A stretch of 44,949 nucleotides of DNA from an uncultured Christensenellaceae bacterium (GTDB lineage Bacteria > Bacillota > Clostridia > Christensenellales > UBA3700): the NCBI GenBank assembly GCA_944380275.1, contig CALWHB010000009.1, positions 1-44,949 on the forward strand, read 5' to 3'. Within the stretch, counting starts at the first letter, position 1, and each line of letters starts with the position of its first letter. The notes under the pieces were generated by a model. The model was not told the origin of the DNA. It did not search any database and worked only from the letters and a program-made list of their open reading frames with translations. The position numbers were made by a program, and so were the translations under genes. This document shows, one piece after another, positions 8,455 to 15,127 of the stretch.

Positions 8455-9285
8455 TTACGGTTGTATTGCGTCCGCCTGAGTTACGCGGAAGTTGTATTCA
8501 AAATTGACCTTTGCCCCTATCAGAGCGTCCACGCAGTCGCTGTCAGACCCTTCAAGCCAGATTAGCACGGTGTATTTCTTCACTTCTCCCACTGCGAGAA
8601 AGGTGTCCGGAGAGTCGAACACGGTGATGTTGCTGTCAGACGGGCTGTCTGAGGCAAACGGAGTCGTAACGTTTGTACCCAGCAGTTTGTCAAGCTGACT
8701 TTCTCCCAGAGGGAGCGGTTGCTGAGTATCTTTTTTGTCTGTGTCGTACGCTATATATTCCGGAGTTCCGTCAGAACGCGTAACAGCATAACAGGTTGCC
8801 TTTTCCTCATCCTCTATCACGATAATTCTGACAGCTCTCTCAATATCCTTGGACACATAATTGAGAACTATAGACCCCTTGAAAAGGATGTCTGACTCAC
8901 TTACGTTTTTAAGAAAAAAACTGAAAGCGATATAGTCGTTGCCGTGATGGTCGCCCTCTCTGCCCAGGATTTCGTTCTTATAGATGTTGTCGTAAGTTAT
9001 GTTTGTCATATCCTCAGGACCGTCCATTTTGAGAACGGATGCAGGCTCTGCAAAATCAGCCGTTCTGCTGACGGAAATATCGCCCACGTTGTTTCTGTCA
9101 ACGACTATTCTCATACTGTTGGAATCTATAAAGACAATGGTACCCCAGACCGCGCCCGTAAGGAGCAGCGCGCAAATCAGGAAAATTATAATAACGGTCG
9201 TAGCGGTACGCCTTTTGCTTGCCGCCCTGACCTTTTGATTTTTGATAATCTCGTCCTGTTTAGGCTTTGTAAACTCTCTTCCCAT
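8455..9285 (-). CDS. Membrane-anchored extracytoplasmic protein, first gene of SipW operon, 276 aa
   Basis: A 28-residue basic cytoplasmic N-terminus (KRRTATT) leads into one hydrophobic helix (~31-53) and a ~220-residue outer domain. The domain ends FNFR-like as EYNFRVTQADAIQP and includes IAFSFFLKNVSE and YTVLIWLEGSDSDCVDALIG, a pattern of strands and turns like TasA/CalY-type beta domains. There is no TFAWFS motif, so it may stay anchored rather than be cleaved. First gene after the promoter at 9392-9420 with a ~100-nt leader; GATAAGGG upstream of the ATG. Possible roles are a fibre anchor or initiator (TapA-like) or an assembly factor; no closer homologue recognised. Confidence 0.65.
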   Translation of the reverse strand: MGREFTKPKQDEIIKNQKVRAASKRRTATTVIIIFLICALLLTGAVWGTIVFIDSNSMRIVVDRNNVGDISVSRTADFAEPASVLKMDGPEDMTNITYDNIYKNEILGREGDHHGNDYIAFSFFLKNVSESDILFKGSIVLNYVSKDIERAVRIIVIEDEEKATCYAVTRSDGTPEYIAYDTDKKDTQQPLPLGESQLDKLLGTNVTTPFASDSPSDSNITVFDSPDTFLAVGEVKKYTVLIWLEGSDSDCVDALIGAKVNFEYNFRVTQADAIQP

Positions 9286-9391
9286 TACCCTTATCGCCGC
9301 GACTTAAAACCCGACGCACGCACGTCTTTGCCTCAACACGCGTGTGCGTTGGCGCATACATACGCTCGCACATACAGTCGCATATATAAAT

Positions 9392-9420
9392 ATTATATTA
9401 TAATATATCAAATGTGTCAA
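9392..9420 (-). promoter_or_regulatory. Consensus sigma-A promoter of the SipW/McrB-like operon
   Basis: On the minus strand TTGACA (9415-9420), 17-bp spacer, TATAAT (9392-9397): a perfect match to the sigma-A consensus. The start would be near 9385, ~100 nt before the first ATG. A 12-bp AT palindrome (9395-9406) overlaps the -10 box and spacer, similar to the promoter at 941-969. Confidence 0.88.
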
Positions 9421-9477
9421 TAGCGAAAATAAAAAATAAACGCGCCCTGCGCCGCGTTTTATCCGGTAATTTTTTGC

Positions 9478-9517
9478 TAAAAAAGCGCGAAAACCCCGCC
9501 GCGCAAGCGCGGCAGGG
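9478..9517 (-). terminator. Intrinsic terminator after the 9552-10589 gene
   Basis: On the minus strand CCCTGCCGCGC and GCGCGGCGGGG form a GC stem followed by TTTTCGCGCTTTTTT. It separates the abundant-looking exported protein gene from the SipW operon promoter. Confidence 0.85.
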
Positions 9518-9551
9518 TATGCAAATCAATTGTTTTTACCTCAAATGTTCA

Positions 9552-10589
9552 TCAGGGGCCTACTGCAGCTTTGAGTTCCTGTCCCGTAAAAGCAATCGTA
9601 AATGTAAATCCGCCCTGGCTTGCGGACGCACCTACGGTAGTACCGTCCAACCATACGTACAGATACATTGCGTAAGATGCTTGAGCCGCCATCTTTGCTT
9701 TTGTATAAGTAGCCTCTGCGGTTTCCGCGCCGGGAAGACCCGCATTAAGCAGCTGATAGGTAACGCTGTCCTGACCGACGACCGACTGAGCGGCAAGAAC
9801 ACGGTTGATGCCGTCTTCGTTAGCAAGAGCTACGGGAGTATATGTAGCGTTAGTTGCAGTTGTACCGCTGGGAGTCGTACCGCTAAAGATGTCCGTACCG
9901 CTGTTCTTGATGCCGTAATTATACTGTGATGCGAGAACGAATCCCGTCGGGTCGCCGCTGAGAGGCTTAGCTATAAGTACAAATCTCAGAGCGGACGCGG
10001 CACGTACGTCGTTGGAGTTATCTCTGTCATTGGGGGTTATAGTAACGGTAACCTGAACAGCCTGGTCGTAAGATTTGATGTTGGTCATGCTGAATCTTGC
10101 GATGTTGGGATAGTCAAGCGGCTGACCTGACGCCGGCTTTGTAAGGTTCTTGGGGTTGAGATAAGTGATTGCGCTTACACTCGTGTTGCCCGCGACCGCC
10201 TGAGCGGAATAGAAAGGCTCTGAAGGAAGACCTGTGCCCGCCATACCTGCCGCAACTTCCTGCGCAGACGCAAACGTCTTGATTGTATCGGTATCGATTG
10301 CGTTAATCGGAGCGACTGCCTTCAATCCGTTGGTAGACCAGTAAGCGTACGGAGTCGTACCGTAAAGACCTTCCGCATCGGTAAAGTCGATTGTGGTGGA
10401 AGAAGTAACCGCATAGTCAGTACCCTCCCATTTGCTGAACGAGAACGCCGCGTTATCCGCCTGAGCGGTAAAAGAACTCGTTACGTTGGATTGCGAACCT
10501 GACGAGAACCATGCGAAAGTCGCGGTGGTCAGAGCTACAACGATTACGAGTATCGTGGCGATTGTTGTAATTACCAAACTCTTTTTCAT
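9552..10589 (-). CDS. Secreted TasA-like protein, candidate major fibre subunit, 345 aa
   Basis: MKKSLVITTIATILVIVVAL is followed by TTATFAWFSSGSQSN, a signal of the SipW-dependent type. The mature part is ~310 residues, Ala/Ser/Thr/Gly-rich, nearly Cys- and Trp-free, ending YAMYLYVWLDGTTVG and FTFTIAFTGQELKAAVGP, the strand pattern of the C-terminal half of TasA/CalY domains. The ribosome binding site is strong (AAGGAGAG, 7 nt from ATG), and a stem (10644-10657) and a terminator (9478-9517) bracket the gene, consistent with high expression. It follows a degenerate EAL gene and precedes the SipW operon. I infer the main surface fibre or matrix protein; that it is processed by one of the two SipW enzymes is not shown. 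Confidence 0.72.
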   Translation of the reverse strand: MKKSLVITTIATILVIVVALTTATFAWFSSGSQSNVTSSFTAQADNAAFSFSKWEGTDYAVTSSTTIDFTDAEGLYGTTPYAYWSTNGLKAVAPINAIDTDTIKTFASAQEVAAGMAGTGLPSEPFYSAQAVAGNTSVSAITYLNPKNLTKPASGQPLDYPNIARFSMTNIKSYDQAVQVTVTITPNDRDNSNDVRAASALRFVLIAKPLSGDPTGFVLASQYNYGIKNSGTDIFSGTTPSGTTATNATYTPVALANEDGINRVLAAQSVVGQDSVTYQLLNAGLPGAETAEATYTKAKMAAQASYAMYLYVWLDGTTVGASASQGGFTFTIAFTGQELKAAVGP

Positions 10590-10643
10590 AAATTTCTCTC
10601 CTTATCTTATTTTGTTTAAGTTTAGTTTTTTGTCCTTATGTTT

Positions 10644-10657
10644 CCGCCTTACGGCGG
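10644..10657 (-). promoter_or_regulatory. Small intercistronic hairpin upstream of the TasA-like gene
   Basis: CCGCC and GGCGG flank a TTAC loop (GTAA on the transcribed strand, a GNRA tetraloop). It lies between the EAL-like gene and the 9552-10589 gene without a following U-tract, so it is more likely an RNA-stabilising stem than a terminator. Confidence 0.45.
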
Positions 10658-10668
10658 TCAGTATCACA

Positions 10669-11355
10669 TCAATCTGCTTTTCCCAAAAGCGTTTCAAGTT
10701 TCTTTTTCGGTTTTGAATACGCGCTGCCGCTTACGAGATTTATCCCTTCCTGAAAGAAAGGTTCAAGATTGTTCTTGTTTATCACGTTGCCCAGCACGAG
10801 TTTCACCCCTTTTTGCTTTGCTATATTAGCAAATATAGATATGAGTGAAAAATTGCTCCGGTTGTAATAGCGGTAATCCAGAAGAAAATATTCAGGATTA
10901 TACTTCGCTATGACGTCCATAGGAGCGCGCTCTATACCTTCAATCATAACGTGCGCTCCTCTTTTTGCCAGAAAGTTGAGTCCTATCCTGCTGTGTCTGT
11001 CGCCGAAAGCCTCCAGCTGGAATATGTCAAAACACAGCACGAGATTTTCTTTGAGCAATCCTGCAAGGCGGTGTACGTTGCCTTCTGCAAGCAGGCGGCT
11101 GCTTATCTTGTAGATAAACTTAGTTGCCGGATACTTTGCGGTATCCTCTTCAAATTGCGTCAGTGCGAGAAAATTGAGCGTTTCGATACGGGAACTTGTC
11201 TGAGCCGCAGGAACGTACTGCCACGGATATAAAACGCCGAGTACTTCGTCCTCCAGCACCTGCCAGACTTCTACGAATTCCGTTTTGCCTTCCCCGTCGA
11301 AATAGGGTATGTAGCAATAAAAAACGGGCTTTTTGACAGTAGCCGTTTTCCCCAT
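10669..11355 (-). CDS. Degenerate EAL-domain protein, probably without diesterase activity
   Basis: The fold signature of EAL (cyclic-di-GMP phosphodiesterase) domains is visible in order: EDEVLGVLYPWQYVPAAQTS (the EAL...P..FIP.AE segment), then a strand/helix series, RGAHVMIEGIE where the family has a DDFG motif, PEYFLLDYRYYN (p..iKiD), KGVKLVLGNVINKNNLEPF where the family has AEGVE, and GSAYSKPKK (QG...skP). Several metal and catalytic acids are therefore replaced, so I predict a non-catalytic receptor or scaffold. At 228 residues it has no other domain and no membrane segment. I chose the ATG at 11353-11355 with AAGGAGG 12 nt upstream; a GTG at 11377 lies upstream of that site. Promoter at 11410-11438. 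Location upstream of the TasA-like gene suggests a role in matrix control. Confidence 0.72.
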   Translation of the reverse strand: MGKTATVKKPVFYCYIPYFDGEGKTEFVEVWQVLEDEVLGVLYPWQYVPAAQTSSRIETLNFLALTQFEEDTAKYPATKFIYKISSRLLAEGNVHRLAGLLKENLVLCFDIFQLEAFGDRHSRIGLNFLAKRGAHVMIEGIERAPMDVIAKYNPEYFLLDYRYYNRSNFSLISIFANIAKQKGVKLVLGNVINKNNLEPFFQEGINLVSGSAYSKPKKKLETLLGKAD

Positions 11356-11409
11356 ACGGCGATTTTGCCTCCTTACCACACAACGCGAATATTTACGCTT
11401 TATACTGTT

Positions 11410-11438
11410 ATGATAAACTCAAATCGACAACCTGTCAA
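11410..11438 (-). promoter_or_regulatory. Sigma-A promoter for the EAL-like gene
   Basis: On the minus strand TTGACA (11433-11438), 17-bp spacer, TATCAT (11410-11415). The start near 11403 is ~48 nt before the chosen ATG. Confidence 0.75.
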
Positions 11439-12207
11439 CACTTTTTTTTAAAACCTGGTTGCATGAAAACGCCTTTTTCAGACAAAAAAACGCATTTCAT
11501 AAGCTTTCCCGAATAAATTTTGTTCAGCTTATTTTAAGGTAAAAACGACGACATGTATTGCGTTTTTCACGCTTAATAAGCAAAATATCCTTCAGATACC
11601 GGTCCTGACAGAACACAAAAAGCGATGTCGCGAAAATATTTTCTTTTTTACCACATTTTTTCCGTTTGTCAAGGTATTTTTATAACGGTTCATTTGTCTG
11701 AAACATAAGTTTTTCCCTGGTCATAACATACTGATAACTGCCAAAAAACGCAAGACATATCTCTTTTTTTGCATTTGCAATCCGAGCAATTGACAACACC
11801 TTCAGACTTCACTCTTACACTTAAAATTACCATATTGCAATATGTCTGCCTGCGGCGCATGTACGGTTGCCTTTCGCGATTAGGCATCTCACGTCAGTAT
11901 CCGCAATTTCAATATACTTTTAAATTCCGATACTGCCGTTCAGCCTGTAATCCATCCTCTTTCAGCCTTACGTATCACGATTGTCGCCGAACACCGCTTA
12001 CTCGCCGCCGTATTCTCAGCTCAATCGTTGTTACTCTTATGTGTATTATTATTCTGTTTTTACGCGTGCGCATGTAAAATTTTATAATTTCTTTAAAAAC
12101 CATATCTATATCAAATTTTGTCATGAAAAAACACTTTTTTGCAAAATAAAGCTTTTTTGATACGTTTTATATGGTTATAATGGTATATTTTGGGATATTT
12201 TTTTGTC
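11439..12207. other. AT-rich intergenic region between divergent units
   Basis: About 770 bp separate the minus-strand EAL-like promoter from the plus-strand lipoprotein promoter. A 65-codon minus-strand frame (11690-11887) has no convincing start signal or family resemblance. I see no tRNA, terminator or clear RNA structure; runs of A/T and short Cs dominate. It could hold operators for the two divergent promoters. Confidence 0.5.
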
Positions 12208-12236
12208 TTGACTTTGAATTGTCTATTTTGTATAAT
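12208..12236 (+). promoter_or_regulatory. Strong sigma-A promoter for the lipoprotein gene
   Basis: TTGACT (12208-12213), 17-bp spacer, TATAAT (12231-12236). The start near 12243 leaves a ~35-nt leader containing AGGAGG at 12262-12267. Confidence 0.88.
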
Positions 12237-12277
12237 TAAGCTACAAAAAATTGCATAACTTAGGAGGTTATCAAATT

Positions 12278-14554
12278 ATGACAAAAAAACACATTTGGGC
12301 GAAATTGCTCATTGTCGCTTTGGTCGTAGCTATGATTAGTGTCGTCTTTATCGGCTGTAACGATGACCCTACTCCTACTCCGACCCCGACACCGACACCG
12401 ACTCCTACGCCTACCCCCGTTGATACAACCGCGGTTACGGAGCTGTTCGGTCTTATCGATGACGTCGTTGCATCCGCTGGCGGCATTGAAAACGTCGGCA
12501 CTCTCGGTACCGATGCGTACGTAGAACTCGCTATCGCTCAGGAAGGCACCACAAAGAAAGTCAGAATAGACCTTGACCTTTCTCTCGACCTTCTTAAGCC
12601 CGCGGCAGGCGTAACCGGCTACACCAACAACGGTTTCGGTTTCGTAGTTTCTACCGATGACGGCTCCGGCACCTACAACAGAGTATTCGGCGCATGGTAT
12701 CTCGACAGGCAGAACGACGCTGACAGCAGCGTTTACCTCGAAGTCGGCGGCACCGGCCTCAAAATCGACGCTCTGACGGTTGCGAAGGTTCTCCAGAAGT
12801 ACAACGTCAACGCTAACGTTCCTGTAGGCGACAAGATTAGCGACACTCTCGTTTCTGACGCTATCGCAGATTACTTCGATACTATCGCAGGTATTCTTAC
12901 CCTCGACTACAAGCAGGAAGGCAACACCAAGACCTTCTCCATGAACGTCAAGGAACTCTTCAACCCTGAAGGCATGCTCGCTACCATGGTTGACAGCCTC
13001 CTCTTCAAAGAGAACGCATCCATCAAGAATCTTATCGGCGTAACCGCTACCGAGATTCTTGCAAAATTCAACCTTGCTATCAACTCCTGCTCTGTTCTCT
13101 ACAACATGATGCCGGACCTTTCCGTTGTTATCAACGGCAACTATGACAGCAACAACAACTTCGAAAGCATCAGCCTCGGACTCGACGTTAAGGGTCAGGC
13201 TATCACCATCCCCGTTGTAAAAGGCGACCCCATCCAAATCCAGGCGTTCCCCGACACCAACCTGTCTGCAACGCTCGGCGTTGACTTCCTCGACAAGGAG
13301 GCAGCTTTCACCAACGTTGAAGAAGTTTACACCGCTCTGCTCGCTGAAAACAACGACTGGATTGAAACCAGCGTACTCAACGTAGCTCTCGAGGCTCAGG
13401 TTACCCTGGGTACTTCCTCTGAGGAAACCAACACCTATGACGTAACCGTTTCTGCAGACGTAAACCTCGCTAAGGTCGCTGACGCTACCTTCACCAAGAG
13501 AGTTTACTACACCGACGGTGCAGGCAACTATGTAAAGAACGAAGACGGTTCTTACAAATATGCTGACTGGTTCTACCTCAAGGGCGTGGGCATGTTCAGC
13601 AATGAAACCGACCCCGATATTCTCCAGACCCTGCTCCCCGGCATCAACAGCCTGTACGTAAAGATGCAGAACACTGCCCCCGAAAAGGCAAACGACGTAC
13701 TCCTCATCAACCTTGACGACAAAATCGTCGTTACAGACTCCGGAGACTTCGATGCTGAAAAAGGTAAGATTACCGTAAACCTCGCTGCTCTCACCTCTAT
13801 ACTCAATACTTTCGGCGTAGAGATTGACCCCAATAGCATTGAAGGTAAGTTCATTTCCGGTATGAACGGACAGTTGCCGGCAGGTACTTTCGCAGGACTT
13901 ATCAGAGATGCACTCTCAGGACTTTTCTATCCTGACAAAGCTGAACAGGCTAATATGACCCTCACGGCTCCCGCTGACTTCGAAGAAGTAAACAAGGCTG
14001 CTGCTGAGAACGCTGCTAAGGAAGAAGAGAACAAGGACGAAACCGCTGACGACAGCAAGGACGAAACCGCTGATACCGAAGAGAAGTTCGACATCATGGG
14101 TCTGATTGACCAGATTATGGCATCTCTCACCATCGATGAGAACGACCTGAGCATCACCGCTAAGAATTCTGCTGATTACAAGTACGAAATCGGCGGCGCA
14201 GCTATCACCTTCGACCTCACCGGCAAGCTGCTCAAAGACGCTGACGGCAACATCAACGGTCTTGAAGTCGTAACCAACAACGACCTCGTTGCTGATTACA
14301 AGAACGGCGAAATCGTAACCAAAGTTGGCGCGTCCGTAAAGGTAGGCGGCGACAACAACCTGTTCAACGCAGTTGTAACCGTCAACCAGACCAAGAAAGT
14401 AGGCAAACCCATAAACGTATACATCGCTCTCGACCTCGAGAAGATTGGTTACGCTTGCGCAGTAAGAGAGCCTATCAATTCTTCCGCATCCGAAATCAAC
14501 GTATTCAGAACCAATGCTGACGGTTCTTACGTAGGTTTTGTAGCTGTGAAGTAA
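12278..14554 (+). CDS. Abundant surface lipoprotein with Thr-Pro linker, 758 aa
   Basis: MTKKHIWAKLLIVALVVAMI continues to the lipobox VVFIGC, so Cys27 should be lipidated. The mature protein begins NDD followed by ~9 Thr-Pro repeats as a spacer from the membrane or wall, then ~700 residues of mostly acidic sequence with recurring 'LxxxxxxI...VNxxL' stretches. I recognise no family. A second low-complexity insert (EEENKDETADDSKDETAD) lies near residue 590. I chose the ATG at 12278, 10 nt after a perfect AGGAGG. Codons are strongly biased to C-ending and AAG forms (AAC, TTC, GAC, AAG), unlike its neighbours and as in highly expressed genes. Single-gene unit: promoter 12208-12236, terminator 14585-14615. 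Confidence 0.8.
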   Translation: MTKKHIWAKLLIVALVVAMISVVFIGCNDDPTPTPTPTPTPTPTPTPVDTTAVTELFGLIDDVVASAGGIENVGTLGTDAYVELAIAQEGTTKKVRIDLDLSLDLLKPAAGVTGYTNNGFGFVVSTDDGSGTYNRVFGAWYLDRQNDADSSVYLEVGGTGLKIDALTVAKVLQKYNVNANVPVGDKISDTLVSDAIADYFDTIAGILTLDYKQEGNTKTFSMNVKELFNPEGMLATMVDSLLFKENASIKNLIGVTATEILAKFNLAINSCSVLYNMMPDLSVVINGNYDSNNNFESISLGLDVKGQAITIPVVKGDPIQIQAFPDTNLSATLGVDFLDKEAAFTNVEEVYTALLAENNDWIETSVLNVALEAQVTLGTSSEETNTYDVTVSADVNLAKVADATFTKRVYYTDGAGNYVKNEDGSYKYADWFYLKGVGMFSNETDPDILQTLLPGINSLYVKMQNTAPEKANDVLLINLDDKIVVTDSGDFDAEKGKITVNLAALTSILNTFGVEIDPNSIEGKFISGMNGQLPAGTFAGLIRDALSGLFYPDKAEQANMTLTAPADFEEVNKAAAENAAKEEENKDETADDSKDETADTEEKFDIMGLIDQIMASLTIDENDLSITAKNSADYKYEIGGAAITFDLTGKLLKDADGNINGLEVVTNNDLVADYKNGEIVTKVGASVKVGGDNNLFNAVVTVNQTKKVGKPINVYIALDLEKIGYACAVREPINSSASEINVFRTNADGSYVGFVAVK

Positions 14555-14584
14555 TTCAGCCTCAGTCATACGATTGAGATAATA

Positions 14585-14615
14585 AAAAGGGAGTCGCAAC
14601 GCGGCTCCTTTTTTA
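14585..14615 (+). terminator. Intrinsic terminator after the lipoprotein gene
   Basis: AAAAGGGAGTCGC, loop AAC, then GCGGCTCC and a TTTTTT tract, 30 bp after the TAA stop. Confidence 0.9.
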
Positions 14616-15027
14616 TATACCTTTTTCTTTTCGGTTTTGTTTTATCTTCTCGCTTGTCTTTACTGTTTTCGGGATTATGACTTCAGATTACGTTTTTTGC
14701 CCGTGACTTACTCACTTTTCAAAAGATATTTGAGATTTCATCATAAGACAACTTCGTGTTACTCTCCTCTTCTCTTTTTATCTAATATTCTTCTGTCAGT
14801 TGTTTCGTCAACGCTCGGTTTTACGTATTGATAATTTCAGTTTTTCGCCTGCGCGTACATTTATTCCCCGCATAAAATGCAAGTTTTTCACCGCGATTGC
14901 CTAACATGCAATTTCTTCATTTTTTATAAATGAGGTACGGTTTTCTCTTGCCGGCTGATTTGCCTGTGCGGCGCACTTCGGTTTACCGTTTTATCACGCG
15001 CGCCTGCGCGCTTTTTTATACTTTTAC
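14616..15027. other. AT-rich intergenic region upstream of leuS
   Basis: About 410 bp between the lipoprotein terminator and the leuS promoter. I see no gene-like frame with a ribosome binding site and no T-box specifier/antiterminator structure of the kind that can control synthetase genes in this phylum. Confidence 0.4.
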
Positions 15028-15056
15028 TTTACAAAAAAATACTCATGTTTTATAAT
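15028..15056 (+). promoter_or_regulatory. Sigma-A promoter for leuS-serS
   Basis: TTTACA (15028-15033), 17-bp spacer, TATAAT (15051-15056); start near 15063. This places the in-frame ATG at 15071 only ~8 nt from the transcript start, supporting the ATG at 15128. Confidence 0.8.
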
Positions 15057-15127
15057 ATATCTATATATTTATGTCAAAATTCAAATTTAGACCTCTTTTC
15101 CGTCGGCATCAGAGGTCGGGAGAAAAA

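Noticed and set aside
2677-9285. A classical McrBC restriction-defence locus
   Set aside because: No methyl-DNA-binding domain or nuclease motif is visible, the ATPase is membrane-anchored, and all operon partners are envelope or export proteins.
11690-11887. 65-codon minus-strand frame with CxxCxCKK
   Set aside because: No ribosome binding site or promoter, atypical composition and AT-rich setting; probably chance.
12367-12420. Tandem CCNACN repeat considered as a CRISPR or minisatellite
   Set aside because: It simply encodes the in-frame Thr-Pro linker of the lipoprotein.
12260-13237. Long minus-strand open frame opposite the lipoprotein gene
   Set aside because: It mirrors the codon bias of the plus-strand gene, has no start signal or family motif, and the plus-strand gene has promoter, RBS, lipobox and terminator.
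14616-15027. T-box leader for leuS
   Set aside because: The mapped promoter lies only ~65 nt before the start, leaving no room, and no T-box motif is visible.
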